This document shows, in pieces, positions 35,036 through 44,046 of a DNA stretch of 64,000 nt. Made by a program: the position numbers and the translations under genes. Numbering within the stretch: the stretch's first letter is position 1; each line of letters starts with the position of its first letter. The notes below the pieces were generated by a model that was not told the DNA's origin, did not search any database, and saw nothing but the letters and a program-made list of their open reading frames with translations. The DNA is taken from contig NZ_FOMJ01000001.1 of the NCBI RefSeq assembly GCF_900112605.1, positions 148,577 through 212,576 on the forward strand, read 5' to 3'. This stretch comes from Thiohalospira halophila DSM 15071 (GTDB lineage: Bacteria > Pseudomonadota > Gammaproteobacteria > Thiohalospirales > Thiohalospiraceae).

Positions 35036-36121
35036 TCAGCCGGGGTCGTGGCGGGCCAGGGCCCAGGCCACGTGCTCGCGGACCAGGGGCTCGGGGTGGT
35101 CGGCCCGGGCGCGCAGGGCCGCCACGACCTCGCCGGTGGTGGGCGCGTTGCCCAGGGCCACGGCGAGGTTGCGCAGCCAGCGCGCGTGGCCGATGCGCCG
35201 GATGGCGCTGCCCTCGGTGCGCGCCAGGAACTCGTCCTCGTCCCAGGCGAACAGCTCCACCAGCCGCGGCGCGTCCAGCCCCTGGCGGGGGTGGAAGTCC
35301 GCCTCGGCGGTGGCATTCGCCTCGCGGTTGAAGGGGCAGACCAGCTGGCAGTCGTCGCAGCCGTAGATCCGGTTGCCCATGAGGGCCCGTAATTCCTCGG
35401 GGATGGGGCCGGGGTGCTCGATGGTCAGGTAGCTGATGCACAGCCGGGCATCCAGCTCCCCCTCGGCGGTGATGGCGCCGGTGGGGCAGGCGTCGATGCA
35501 GGCGCGGCAGCTGCCGCAATGGGCGGTGGCCGGCTCGTCCACGGGCAAAGGCAGGTCGGTGTAGATCTCCCCCAGGAAGAACCAGGAGCCCCCCTCCCGG
35601 GAGAGGAGATTGGTGTGCTTGCCGATCCAGCCCAGGCCCGCCTTCTCCGCCAGGGGCTTCTCCATCACCGGTGCCGAATCGGTGAAGACGCGATAGCCCA
35701 GGGGGCCGGCCTCCGCCTCCAGCCAGCGCGCCAGGTGCTGCAGCCGCCTGCGCATGAGGCGGTGGTAGTCCCGGCCCAGGGCGTAGCGGGAGACGTAGCC
35801 CAGCGCGCCGTCGGCCAGGACCGACCAGGGCTCCGCCGCCGGCTCGGGGAGGTAGTCCATGCGGGCGCTGATCACCCGGACCGTCCCCGGCTCCAGCTCC
35901 GCCGGCCGGGAGCGCAGCGTCCCGTGGCGGGCCATCCACTCCATCTCGCCGTGGCGGCCGTCGGCCAGCCAGTCGAAGAGGTAGGTCTCGGCGGCGGTGA
36001 GGTCGGTGTCGGTCACCCCCACGGCGGCGAAGCCCAGCTCCCGGGCCCGGGCGCGCAGGCGGTGCAGCAGGGCGTCGGTGTCCGCGGTCGTCGCGTCGGG
36101 ATGATTCTGTCGGGCCGCCAT
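35036..36121 (-). CDS. queG: Epoxyqueuosine reductase QueG
   Basis: Iron-sulfur, cobalamin-dependent reductase of 361 residues. The two 4Fe-4S clusters are marked by CGSCRACIDACPTGAI and CDDCQLVCPFN. DYHRLMRRRLQHLARWLE and SAPVMEKPLAEKAGLGWIGKHTN form the QueG domain; a short HEAT-like C-terminus has HPEPLVREHVAWAL. It catalyses the last step to queuosine in tRNA. Its position divergent from nnr-tsaE-amiC-mutL is conserved in enterobacteria. Confidence 0.93.
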   Translation of the reverse strand: MAARQNHPDATTADTDALLHRLRARARELGFAAVGVTDTDLTAAETYLFDWLADGRHGEMEWMARHGTLRSRPAELEPGTVRVISARMDYLPEPAAEPWSVLADGALGYVSRYALGRDYHRLMRRRLQHLARWLEAEAGPLGYRVFTDSAPVMEKPLAEKAGLGWIGKHTNLLSREGGSWFFLGEIYTDLPLPVDEPATAHCGSCRACIDACPTGAITAEGELDARLCISYLTIEHPGPIPEELRALMGNRIYGCDDCQLVCPFNREANATAEADFHPRQGLDAPRLVELFAWDEDEFLARTEGSAIRRIGHARWLRNLAVALGNAPTTGEVVAALRARADHPEPLVREHVAWALARHDPG

Positions 36122-36163
36122 GGGGCCTATCATACAGGGGTGATGTCGGAGGACGGGAGCACC

Positions 36164-37666
36164 ATGACCGAATTGCCAGCCGAGCTCTGGCGGGCCGAGC
36201 AGGTCCGCGAGTTCGATCGCATCGCCATCGAGGAGGAGGGGATCCCCGGCTTCCGGCTCATGAGCTGGGCCGGCCGCGCCACCTGGGCCGCGGCGGCGGC
36301 GCGCTGGCCCCGCGCCCGGCGCGTGGCGGTGATCTGCGGCGGCGGTAACAACGGCGGTGATGGCTACGTCGTGGCCCGCCTGGCCCAGGAGGCCGGCCTG
36401 GAGGTGACCCTCTTCCACGTCGGCGATCCGACCCGCTTGACCGGCGATGCCTTCACAGCGGCCCAGGCGGCGCGCAAGGCGGGGCTGGAGCCGCGTCCCT
36501 ACGAGGGGGACGACCTTGGCGAGTTCGACCTCCTGGTGGATGCCCTGCTCGGCACGGGCCTCAATGGGGAGGTCCACGGCTCGGCGCGGGCGGCCATCGA
36601 GGCCATGAACAAGGCCGGGCGGCCCGTGGTAGCGGTGGATATCCCCTCCGGCCTCCACGCCGACACCGGGGCGGTGCTCGGGGTGGCCGTGGGATCGTCG
36701 GTGACGGTGACCTTCATCGGGCTGAAGGTAGGGCTCTTCACGGGCGAGGGACCGGATCGCGCCGGCGAGGTGGTCTTCCACGACCTGGAGGTTCCCGCGC
36801 GGGTCCACGCGATGGCCCGGCCCGCGGCCACGCGGCTGTCGGCCGACCGGGAACTCCCGGAACGGCTACCACCCCGAGCGCGAACGCTGCACAAGGGCGG
36901 CGCCGGCCATGTCCTGGTCATCGGCGGGGATACCGGCCTGCTGGGAGCGGTCCGCATGGCCGGGGAGGCGGCGGCCCGCACCGGTGCGGGCCTGGTCAGT
37001 CTGGCCACGCGGCACACCCATGCCCCCCTCATCGCCGCTGCCTGTCCCTTCCTCATGGCCCATGGGGTGGAGCGGGGCGAAGACCTGGCCGAACTGGTGG
37101 AGCGGGCCGACGTGGTCGCGGTGGGGCCGGGCCTGGGGCAGGAGCTCTGGGGGCGGGCCCTGCTGGAGGTGGTGATGACGGCCGGGCGCCCCCTGGTAGT
37201 GGATGCCGACGCCCTGAATCTCCTCGCCGAGGCGCCGAGGCAGCGCGCCGACTGGGTCCTTACCCCCCACCCGGGGGAGGCGGCGCGGCTGCTGGATACC
37301 GAGGTGGGCGTGATCCAGTCGGACCGCACCGCGGCCGCCGCCGGGATCCAGGAACGCTACCAGGGGGTCTGCGTCCTCAAGGGGGCCGGGACCGTGGTCC
37401 AGGGGGCGGCCGAGGAGCCTCCCGCCATCGCGGTGGACGGCAATCCCGGCATGGCGGTGGGCGGCATGGGGGATCTGCTCACCGGGATCATCGCCGCCCT
37501 CATGGCCCAGGGGCTGTCGCCGGAGGCTGCGGCACGCACCGGCGTGGCGCTCCACGCGGCGGCTGGCGACGCGGCGGCTGGCGAGGGGGGCGAGCGCGGC
37601 CTGGTCCCCACGGATCTGCTGCCGTGGCTGCGACGGCTCGCCAATCCGGAAGGGGGTGCCCCATGA
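36164..37666 (+). CDS. nnr: Bifunctional NAD(P)HX epimerase/dehydratase
   Basis: Two-domain repair enzyme of 500 residues. The NnrE epimerase (1-220) has VICGGGNNGGDGYVVARLAQ and VDIPSGLHADTGAV. The NnrD dehydratase (about 225-490) has HKGGAGHVLVIGGDTGLLGA, VGPGLGQ, VVDADALNLL, LTPHPGEAARLL and NPGMAVGGMGDLLTGIIAAL. It repairs hydrated NADH and NADPH. ATG 36164 follows GGGAG by 5 bp; ATG 36143 is also in frame. ATGA overlap with tsaE. Confidence 0.92.
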   Translation: MTELPAELWRAEQVREFDRIAIEEEGIPGFRLMSWAGRATWAAAAARWPRARRVAVICGGGNNGGDGYVVARLAQEAGLEVTLFHVGDPTRLTGDAFTAAQAARKAGLEPRPYEGDDLGEFDLLVDALLGTGLNGEVHGSARAAIEAMNKAGRPVVAVDIPSGLHADTGAVLGVAVGSSVTVTFIGLKVGLFTGEGPDRAGEVVFHDLEVPARVHAMARPAATRLSADRELPERLPPRARTLHKGGAGHVLVIGGDTGLLGAVRMAGEAAARTGAGLVSLATRHTHAPLIAAACPFLMAHGVERGEDLAELVERADVVAVGPGLGQELWGRALLEVVMTAGRPLVVDADALNLLAEAPRQRADWVLTPHPGEAARLLDTEVGVIQSDRTAAAAGIQERYQGVCVLKGAGTVVQGAAEEPPAIAVDGNPGMAVGGMGDLLTGIIAALMAQGLSPEAAARTGVALHAAAGDAAAGEGGERGLVPTDLLPWLRRLANPEGGAP

Positions 37667-38151
37667 GCGCGACGACGGAGCGGCTGGACCGGGAGCTGGC
37701 CGACGAGGCGGCGACTCTGGCACTGGGGGCCGAGCTGGCAGCGGCAGCGCCGTCGGCCGCCGTGGTGGCGCTGCACGGTGAACTGGGGGCCGGCAAGACC
37801 ACCCTGGTGCGCGGTCTGCTACGCGGGCTGGGTTACGCCGGCGCGGTGACCAGCCCCACCTATACCCTCATGGAGCCCTATGAGGCCGGCGACCGCCGGG
37901 TGGTCCACTTCGATCTCTACCGCCTCGGCGACCCGGAGGAGCTGGAGATGCTGGGGGCGCGGGAGGAGCTGGATGGCGGCGCCCTGGCCCTGGTGGAGTG
38001 GCCGGAGCGCGGCGAGGGCGTTCTGCCGTCGCCGGACCTGGTGCTGGAGCTGGTGCACCACGGTGCGGGGCGATATGCCCACCTGGTCGCCGGGACTCAT
38101 GCTGGCCACCAGTGGCTGGCGAGACTTGATCGCGGAGCAGTTACGGCCTAA
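37663..38151 (+). CDS. tsaE: tRNA t6A37 synthesis ATPase TsaE
   Basis: P-loop protein of 162 residues. Walker A is HGELGAGKTTLVRGLLRGLG, followed by VTSPTYTLMEPYE, VVHFDLYRL and LALVEWPERGEGVLP, all diagnostic. TsaE supports the TsaBD complex that makes threonylcarbamoyladenosine in tRNA. The start overlaps nnr (ATGA). The gene order nnr-tsaE-ami-mutL is conserved widely. Confidence 0.94.
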   Translation: MSATTERLDRELADEAATLALGAELAAAAPSAAVVALHGELGAGKTTLVRGLLRGLGYAGAVTSPTYTLMEPYEAGDRRVVHFDLYRLGDPEELEMLGAREELDGGALALVEWPERGEGVLPSPDLVLELVHHGAGRYAHLVAGTHAGHQWLARLDRGAVTA

Positions 38152-38236
38152 TAATTACAACAAGCTCTAACTCGTGGCCGTATCTCGTTCATTTTTCGGT
38201 CGTATCGTAAATCAACATCTAGGGGTCGAGCGGTCC

Positions 38237-39562
38237 GTGAGACGCTGGCTGGCACTAATGCTGCTACTTCTCGCCTCCACCGGGCAGGCGATGGCGGCCA
38301 ATGTCGAGGGGCTCCGGCTCTGGCAGGCGCCGGACAGCCTGCGCCTGGTCTTCGACCTCAGCGGTCCGGTGGAGCACAAGCTCTTCCAGCTCGACGACCC
38401 CGAGCGCGTGGTCATCGACCTCCACGGCGCCGAACTCGAACAGGCGCTGGAGGCGGGGACCGGAGATACCTGGGTGCGCAAGGTCCGTAGCGGTCGTCAC
38501 AGTGACGGCAAGCTGCGTGTGGTGCTCGATATGCAGCGCTCGGTCTCCAGCAACACCTTCCTGCTTGAACCCAACGAGAAGTACGGCCACCGACTGGTGG
38601 TGGACCTCACCAGCGAATCGGCGCGGCAGGCGGAGCAGGACTCCCTCATGGAGGTGGTCCGCGAGGCCGAGCGCAACCAGAAGGGCGAGCTGCGCGACCT
38701 CATTATCGCCATCGACGCCGGCCACGGCGGGGAAGATCCGGGGGCCCTGGGGGCCTCCGGGACCCAGGAGAAGGATGTGGTCCTCGAAGTCGCCCGCCGC
38801 CTGGAGCGCCGGGTCGCCGAGGCGGAGGGGATGACGCCGCTGATGATCCGGGACGGGGACTACTACGTGGCCCTGCGCGACCGGATCCGCAAGGCGCGCG
38901 AGGGCGAGGCCGATCTCTTCGTCTCCATCCACGCCGACGCCTTCCACGATGCCCGCGCCCACGGTTCCTCGGTCTACGCCCTCTCCCAGAACGGCGCTAC
39001 CTCCGAGGCGGCGCGCCGCCTCGCGCGCTCCGAGAACGAGGCCGACCTGGTGGGCGGAGTCCGGCTGGGCGACAAGAATGACACCCTGGCCTCGGTCCTC
39101 CTGGACCTCTCCCAGACCGGCGCCATCGAGGCGAGCCTGGCCGTGGGGCGGGAGGTCCTCCAGCGCATGGGGCGGGTGAACGACCTGCACAAGTCCCATG
39201 TGGAGCAGGCGGCCTTCGTCGTGCTCAAGTCCCCGGACATCCCCTCCATCCTGGTGGAGACCGCCTTCATCTCCAATCCCTCCGAGGAGCGGCGACTGAA
39301 CAGCGCCGGCCATCAGCGGCGGCTGGCCGACTCCATGATGGCGGGGATCCGCAGCTACTTCCGGGAGAACGCCCCGCCCGGCACGGTCTGGGCCGAGCGC
39401 GATTTCGGACCGGACGAGCACGTGGTCAGCCGCGGGGAGACCCTCTCCTCCATTGCCCGGGAGTACCGGGTGAGCCCCCAGCGCCTGCGCACCGCCAACG
39501 GCCTCAACGGCGACATGGTCCGTGCCGGCGTTACCCTGGATATCCCCGCCGGCGGCTCCTGA
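38237..39562 (+). CDS. amiC: N-acetylmuramoyl-L-alanine amidase with AMIN and LysM domains
   Basis: Periplasmic amidase of about 441 residues. A signal peptide (RRWLALMLLLLASTGQAMA) is followed by an AMIN domain (about 25-125) that targets septal peptidoglycan. The Amidase_3 domain has IAIDAGHGGEDPGA (Zn His), a Glu downstream in TQEKDVVLEVARRL, SIHADAF and VETAFISNPSEE. A C-terminal LysM (HVVSRGETLSSIAREYRVS) ends the protein. GTG 38237 is preferred because the 84 bp before it are AT-rich and noncoding in look; GTG 38174 would add 21 residues. Cell-separation amidase. Confidence 0.88.
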   Translation: MRRWLALMLLLLASTGQAMAANVEGLRLWQAPDSLRLVFDLSGPVEHKLFQLDDPERVVIDLHGAELEQALEAGTGDTWVRKVRSGRHSDGKLRVVLDMQRSVSSNTFLLEPNEKYGHRLVVDLTSESARQAEQDSLMEVVREAERNQKGELRDLIIAIDAGHGGEDPGALGASGTQEKDVVLEVARRLERRVAEAEGMTPLMIRDGDYYVALRDRIRKAREGEADLFVSIHADAFHDARAHGSSVYALSQNGATSEAARRLARSENEADLVGGVRLGDKNDTLASVLLDLSQTGAIEASLAVGREVLQRMGRVNDLHKSHVEQAAFVVLKSPDIPSILVETAFISNPSEERRLNSAGHQRRLADSMMAGIRSYFRENAPPGTVWAERDFGPDEHVVSRGETLSSIAREYRVSPQRLRTANGLNGDMVRAGVTLDIPAGGS

Positions 39563-39589
39563 GCCAGCGTACGTACGGGTATGACGTGG

Positions 39590-39604
39590 GCCCCGCGTCG
39601 GGGC
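39590..39604 (+). promoter_or_regulatory. Short hairpin before mutL with adjacent TACAAT
   Basis: GCCCCG-CGT-CGGGGC is a perfect stem in the 55-bp amiC-mutL gap. TACAAT at 39606-39611 looks like a -10 but is only 6 bp from the mutL ATG. The hairpin lacks a T-tract, so it is not a classical terminator. It may stabilise RNA ends or attenuate. Confidence 0.3.
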
Positions 39605-39617
39605 GTACAATGGCCCC

Positions 39618-41216
39618 ATGAGTGAATCCCCCCGGATCCGGCCCCTGTCGGAAGCCCTGGCCAACCAGATTGCCGCCGGCGAGGTGGTCGAGCGCCCGGC
39701 CTCCGTGGCCAAGGAACTACTGGAGAATGCCCTGGACGCGGGTGCTCGCCGGGTGGATATCGCCTGCGAGGAGGGCGGGGTCCGCTCCATCCGGATCACC
39801 GATGACGGGGTCGGGGTCCATCCGGAAGACCTGGCCCTCGCCCTGCAGCGCCACGCCACCAGCAAGGTCGCTACCCTGGCCGAGCTGGAGACCGTGGCCA
39901 GTCTCGGTTTCCGGGGCGAGGCCCTGGCGAGCATCGCCTCGGTGGCCCGGGTCCGGCTGATCTCGCGCCGTGCCGGGGCCGAGGAGGCGTGGAGCGTGGC
40001 CGCCGAGGGGGGCGAGCCGGGGGCACCGGAGCCTGCCGGCCACCCCGTTGGGACCACCGTCGAGGTCCGTGACCTCTTCTTCAATACGCCGGGCCGGCGC
40101 AAGTTCCTCCGTGCCGAACGGACCGAACTGGCCCACCTGGAGACCGTGGTCCGGCGACTGGCCATGGCGCGGCCCGATCTCACCCTGAGTCTGCGCCACA
40201 ATGGCCGTCAGCGTCTGCACTTCCCGGCTACGGAGGACCGCGCCCGGCGGCTTCGGGATGTCCTCGGTCGCGACTTCGGCGAGGCAGCCCACCCGGTGGC
40301 ACTGGAGGCCGAGGGGCTGGCGATCCACGGCTGGACCCGGGCCGAGGCCGGGGAGCTGCATACCTTCGTCAACGGCCGCGCCGTGCGCGACCGGCTGCTC
40401 CAGACCGCCCTGCGCCGGGCCGGGGAGGACCTCGGCCTGGAGGGGGCGCCGGCGGCGGTCCTCCACCTGAGCCTTCCGCCCGACGAGGTGGACTGCAACG
40501 TCCACCCCGCCAAGGCGGAGGTCCGCTTCCGCCGGGGGCGGGACGTCCACGATGCCCTGGTCCACGCCGTGGGCGAGGCGCTGTCCGGCGCTTTTGTAGC
40601 CGATTCCGGTGGTTCCGCCGCCGCGGTGGCCGAGTCGGTGCCCGAGTGGCGCCCGGAGCCGGCGGCCTCCGGTGCCATGGCCGGCACGCCTTCCCCCGAG
40701 GGCGGGGGAGCCAGGGTCCTGGCCGTCTGGCCCGAGGGCTACGCCCTCCTGGCCGGCGAGCCGCCCCGTATCCTGGATCTCCACGCCGCGCGGACCGCCC
40801 TCTACCGGCGCCGGCTGGGCGCTCCCGGCAAGGTGGCGGCCCGGCGCCTGCTGGTCCCCCTGGACCTCACTGACCACCGCGTACCGCACCTCTGGCCACG
40901 CCAGGGGGATGCCCTGGCGACCCTGGGCCTGGTGGCCATGGCCGAGGGGGAGCGGCTACGGGTGGAACGGCTGCCCGATGTCATCGCCGATACGGAGCCG
41001 GCCGGCTGGATCCCCGAACTCCTGGCCCGCCTGGAGGCCGGAGAGGACTCGGGAGAGGCGCTGGTGGCCGCGGCGGCCAACCACCCCGCCGCCCCGCCGA
41101 CGGCCCAGGGGGTGGCCGAACTGGTCCGGGTACTGGAGGCGGGCGAGGGGATGCCGGAAGACGCCACCCGGGCGCTGGAGGCGGCCACCCTGCGGGGGCT
41201 AATGGATCGGAAATAG
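39618..41216 (+). CDS. mutL: DNA mismatch repair protein MutL
   Basis: GHKL ATPase of 532 residues. The N-terminal motifs are AGEVVERPASVAKELLENALDAGA (Glu and Asn for ATP/Mg), ITDDGVGV, RHATSKV, LGFRGEALASIASV and GTTVEVRDLFFNTPGR. The C-terminal dimerisation domain has ILDLHAARTALYRRRL in place of the DQHAxHERI endonuclease motif, so it is the MutH-dependent, non-endonuclease type as in E. coli. It is shorter than E. coli MutL because the linker is short. Followed by a TA pair rather than miaA-hfq. Confidence 0.94.
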   Translation: MSESPRIRPLSEALANQIAAGEVVERPASVAKELLENALDAGARRVDIACEEGGVRSIRITDDGVGVHPEDLALALQRHATSKVATLAELETVASLGFRGEALASIASVARVRLISRRAGAEEAWSVAAEGGEPGAPEPAGHPVGTTVEVRDLFFNTPGRRKFLRAERTELAHLETVVRRLAMARPDLTLSLRHNGRQRLHFPATEDRARRLRDVLGRDFGEAAHPVALEAEGLAIHGWTRAEAGELHTFVNGRAVRDRLLQTALRRAGEDLGLEGAPAAVLHLSLPPDEVDCNVHPAKAEVRFRRGRDVHDALVHAVGEALSGAFVADSGGSAAAVAESVPEWRPEPAASGAMAGTPSPEGGGARVLAVWPEGYALLAGEPPRILDLHAARTALYRRRLGAPGKVAARRLLVPLDLTDHRVPHLWPRQGDALATLGLVAMAEGERLRVERLPDVIADTEPAGWIPELLARLEAGEDSGEALVAAAANHPAAPPTAQGVAELVRVLEAGEGMPEDATRALEAATLRGLMDRK

Positions 41217-41232
41217 CGGTCCACGGCGGCGC

Positions 41233-41280
41233 TTCCCCGACTGGCACGTATTGGGTGCTCGTGCCATGCTCTCTGGGGAA
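41233..41280. promoter_or_regulatory. Nested inverted repeats upstream of vapB
   Basis: TTCCCC (41233-41238) pairs with GGGGAA (41275-41280), and inside it TGGCACG (41242-41248) pairs with CGTGCCA (41260-41266). The nested dyad lies 20 bp before the vapB-like start in the 83-bp gap after mutL. It could be the old VapBC operator. It is not a sigma-54 promoter, since TGGCAC lacks a GC at the required spacing. Confidence 0.45.
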
Positions 41281-41299
41281 GTGGCACAGGAGAGGGGTG

Positions 41300-41488
41300 A
41301 TGGCCGATCAACATTCGGGTAATCATTCGGGTAATGAGGTTCAGCTAGGCGCGCAGGGGCGTGTGATGAGTCCCGCCGAGCAGCGCCTCCAGGACCGCTT
41401 CCGCTCTATCCCCGAAGACGTGAACCTCGTTCAGGAACTCCTTGATGAGCGCGATGAGGAGGCTGGCCGTGAGGCAGCGGAGGACTGA
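41300..41488 (+). CDS. vapB: Truncated AbrB/VapB-type antitoxin
   Basis: Short protein of 62 residues. The start of an AbrB swapped-hairpin domain is visible (VQLGAQGRV), and the C-terminal toxin-binding tail IPEDVNLVQELLDERDEEA is nearly intact. The stretch between them, normally the P-A-x-L-R-x-x-L-G-x-x-x-G-D core of about 30 residues, is missing. A perfect 12-bp tandem duplication (41312-41335, encoding HSGNHSGN) precedes the remnant. DNA binding is probably lost while toxin binding may persist. It overlaps the PIN-domain frame. Confidence 0.6.
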   Translation: MADQHSGNHSGNEVQLGAQGRVMSPAEQRLQDRFRSIPEDVNLVQELLDERDEEAGREAAED

Positions 41489-41865
41489 TAGCAGTCCTGG
41501 ATGCCTCGGCGCTGCTCGCCTTCCTGCATGATGAGCCCGGCGCCGCGAGAGTTCGCGAGGCGCTGGAAGGGGCGATGGTCTCGGCCGTGAACTGGGCCGA
41601 AGTCGTCCAGAAGGCCTCTCGTCACGGCGTCGACGTGACTGGGATGCGTGAGGAGTTCGAGGACATCGGCGTGGCCTTTGAACCCTTTTCCCCCGAGCAG
41701 GCCGAAGTCGCTGCCCGGCTCTGGCACCGGACTCGACCCGGGGGACTCTCCCTGGCCGATCGGGCCTGCCTGGCACTGGGCATGGAGTCCCGGGCGGCAG
41801 TCCTTACTGCGGACCGGGACTGGGCCCGATTCGAACTCGGTATCCGGATCGTCCTGGTGCGGTAG
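41485..41865 (+). CDS. vapC: VapC-like PIN-domain toxin with non-canonical start
   Basis: PIN-domain protein of about 126 residues. It opens VLDASALLAFLHDEPG with the first catalytic Asp, then SAVNWAEVVQK (Glu), LSLADRACLALG (Asp) and VLTADRDWA (Asp), so the nuclease set is complete. No ATG, GTG or TTG precedes the first Asp in frame: the codons after the upstream stop are GGC AGC GGA GGA CTG ATA GCA GTC. CTG 41485, overlapping the vapB stop, is taken here. The first normal start (ATG 41575) would remove the first Asp. Either CTG initiation or a decayed toxin. Confidence 0.6.
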   Translation: MIAVLDASALLAFLHDEPGAARVREALEGAMVSAVNWAEVVQKASRHGVDVTGMREEFEDIGVAFEPFSPEQAEVAARLWHRTRPGGLSLADRACLALGMESRAAVLTADRDWARFELGIRIVLVR

Positions 41866-42032
41866 GGAGCGGGGACCTCGATGGGAAGTTTGAAGCTGTG
41901 ATGCGGGATGCGGATCCTGGATCGCACGATTCCCGTACATCCAGAATTAACTTAACAAGACCTGACCCCTAATGGAGGCGATGAGTAGGCCGGCCCGCAG
42001 GCCGGCCCGAGCCCGAGCGTGTCCGGCGGCGG
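41866..42032. other. Intergenic region between vapC and acs with a GC hairpin
   Basis: 167 bp without a gene. The stretch 41930-41975 is unusually AT-rich for this window (GAATTAACTTAACAAGACC). GGCCGGCC-CGCA-GGCCGGCC at 41988-42007 forms an 8-bp stem 25 bp past the acs stop. It is the likeliest 3' end of the acetate operon transcript, though no T-tract follows on the minus strand. No terminal repeats of an insertion sequence were recognised. Confidence 0.4.
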
Positions 42033-43973
42033 TTAGCCGGTGACGCGGTTGTTGATGAGCTCGTCCACCACGGCCGGGTCGGCGAGGGTGGAGGTGTCGC
42101 CCAGGCTGTCCAGCTCGTTGGCGGCGATCTTGCGCAGGATCCGGCGCATGATCTTGCCCGAGCGGGTCTTGGGCAGGCCCGGGGCCCACTGGATGGCATC
42201 CGGGCTGGCGATGGGGCCGATCTCCGAGCGGACCAGGTTCACCAGCTCCTTGCGCAGGGCGTCGGAGGGCTCGGCGTCCTTGACCAGGATGACGTAGGCG
42301 TAGATCCCCTGACCCTTCACGTCATGGGGATAGCCCACCACGGCGGCCTCGGCCACGGCGTCGTGGAGCACCAGCGCCGACTCGATCTCGGCGGTACCCA
42401 TGCGGTGGCCGGAGACGTTGAGGACGTCGTCCATGCGGCCGGTGATCCAGTAGTCCCCGTTGCCGTCCCGCCGGGCGCCGTCGCCGGAGAAGTAGCAGCC
42501 CTTGAAGGCGCTGAAGTAGGTCTCCACGAAGCGCTGGTGGTTGCCGTAGATGGTCCGCATCTGGCCGGGCCAGGGGCGGGTGATGACCAGCGCCCCTTCG
42601 CCCTCGCCCTCGACCACGTGGCCGTCGGTATCCATGAGCGCCGGCACGATGCCGAAGAAGGGGCGGGTGGCGGAGCCGGGCTTGAGCTCCGTGGCGCCCG
42701 GCAGCGGGGTGATCAGGTGACCACCGGTCTCGGTCTGCCACCAGGTGTCCACGATGGGGCACTGCTCCTTGCCCACCACGTGGTAGTACCACTCCCACGC
42801 CTCGGGATTGATGGGCTCGCCCACCGTGCCGAGGATGCGCAGGCTGGAGCGGTCGGTCTTCGTGACCGGCTCGTCGCCCTCGCGCATGAGGGCGCGGATG
42901 GCGGTGGGGGCGGTGTAGAAGACGCTGACCTGGTGCTTATCCACCACCTCCCAGAAGCGCGAGGCGTCGGGGTAGCTGGGAACGCCCTCGAAGACCACGC
43001 TGGTGGTGGCGTTGGCCAGCGGACCGTAGACCAGGTAGCTGTGGCCGGTGATCCAGCCGACGTCGGCGGTGCACCAGTAGACGTCGTCGGGCTGGAGGTC
43101 GAAGGTGTACCAGGTGGTGATGGCGGCGTAGAGGAGGTAGCCGCCGGTGGTATGGAGCACGCCCTTGGGCTTGCCGGTGGAGCCGGAGGTATAGAGGATG
43201 AACAGCGGGTCCTCGGCATCCATGGGCTCGGCGGGGCAGTCGGCGCTGGCCGCCTCCACCGCCTCGTGGTACCAGACGTCGCGGCTGTCGTTCCAGCCGA
43301 TGTCACCGCCGGTGCGCCGCACGGTGAGCACGGTGTGGACGGAGGGGCACTGGTCCACGGCCTTGTCGGTATTGGCCTTGAGGCCCACCTTGCGGCCGCC
43401 GCGCACGCCCTCGTCGGCGGTGATGACCACGCTGGCCTCGGCGTCCTGGATCCGGTCCTTGAGCGCCTCCGGGGAGAAGCCGCCGAAGACCACGGAGTGG
43501 ACGGCGCCGATCCGGGCGCAGGCGAGCATGGCGTAGACCGCCTCGGGGATCATGGGCATGTAGAGGCAGACCCGGTCCCCCTTGGAGACGCCGCGCTCCT
43601 TGAGGACGTTGCCCAGCCGACTCACCTGCTCGTGGAGTTCGCGGAAGGTGATGTGCTGGTCCTGGTCGGGCTCGTCGCCCTCCCAGATCAGGGCGGTCTT
43701 CTCGGCATGCTCGGCCAGGTGGCGGTCGATGCAGTTATGGGCGACATTGAGCTTGCCCCCCTTGAACCACTCCACGTGGACGTCGCCCTCGAAACTCCAG
43801 TCCAGGGTGGTATCCCACTTCTCGAACCAGTCCAGGAAGCGGTCGGCCTGCTCGGCCCAGAAGCCCTCGGGATCATCCACCGAGCGGCGGTACATCGCCT
43901 CGTACTCGGCCTGGGTGACGTGCGCCCGGGCGGCCACGGATTCCGGAACCGGATAGACCTTGTGCTCCGACAT
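42033..43973 (-). CDS. acs: Acetyl-CoA synthetase
   Basis: AMP-forming acetate:CoA ligase of 646 residues, the usual length. Motifs in order: [48 protein letters not shown] (P-loop), [35 protein letters not shown], and the C-terminal [15 protein letters not shown] with the lysine that is acetylated in homologues. It activates acetate taken up by the symporter encoded upstream. It is the last gene of the minus-strand acetate group; a hairpin lies in its 73-bp leader. Confidence 0.95.
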   Translation of the reverse strand: MSEHKVYPVPESVAARAHVTQAEYEAMYRRSVDDPEGFWAEQADRFLDWFEKWDTTLDWSFEGDVHVEWFKGGKLNVAHNCIDRHLAEHAEKTALIWEGDEPDQDQHITFRELHEQVSRLGNVLKERGVSKGDRVCLYMPMIPEAVYAMLACARIGAVHSVVFGGFSPEALKDRIQDAEASVVITADEGVRGGRKVGLKANTDKAVDQCPSVHTVLTVRRTGGDIGWNDSRDVWYHEAVEAASADCPAEPMDAEDPLFILYTSGSTGKPKGVLHTTGGYLLYAAITTWYTFDLQPDDVYWCTADVGWITGHSYLVYGPLANATTSVVFEGVPSYPDASRFWEVVDKHQVSVFYTAPTAIRALMREGDEPVTKTDRSSLRILGTVGEPINPEAWEWYYHVVGKEQCPIVDTWWQTETGGHLITPLPGATELKPGSATRPFFGIVPALMDTDGHVVEGEGEGALVITRPWPGQMRTIYGNHQRFVETYFSAFKGCYFSGDGARRDGNGDYWITGRMDDVLNVSGHRMGTAEIESALVLHDAVAEAAVVGYPHDVKGQGIYAYVILVKDAEPSDALRKELVNLVRSEIGPIASPDAIQWAPGLPKTRSGKIMRRILRKIAANELDSLGDTSTLADPAVVDELINNRVTG

Positions 43974-44012
43974 GCCTCTACTCTCCCGCTTGGGTTGCCT
44001 GATTGGGGTTTT

Positions 44013-44038
44013 GCGGCCCGGGGATCATCCCGGGTCGC
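44013..44038 (-). promoter_or_regulatory. Hairpin in the acs leader
   Basis: GCGGCCCGGG-GATCAT-CCCGGGTCGC forms a 10-bp stem with one G-T pair, 40-65 bp upstream of the acs ATG and just after the exonuclease stop. On the minus strand it is followed by AAAACCCC, so it is not an intrinsic terminator. It may set the relative level of acs mRNA by blocking degradation or by attenuation. Confidence 0.35.
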
Positions 44039-44046
44039 CCTGTTTG

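Noticed and set aside
41242-41258. TGGCACG before vapB as a sigma-54 promoter
   Set aside because: The required GC 10 bp after GG is absent (it comes after 12 bp), and the element is one arm of an inverted repeat.
41947-41975. AT-rich piece with CAAGACCTGACCCC as a mobile-element end
   Set aside because: It resembles sequences near some repeat-associated elements, but no terminal repeat, transposase or second copy was seen here.
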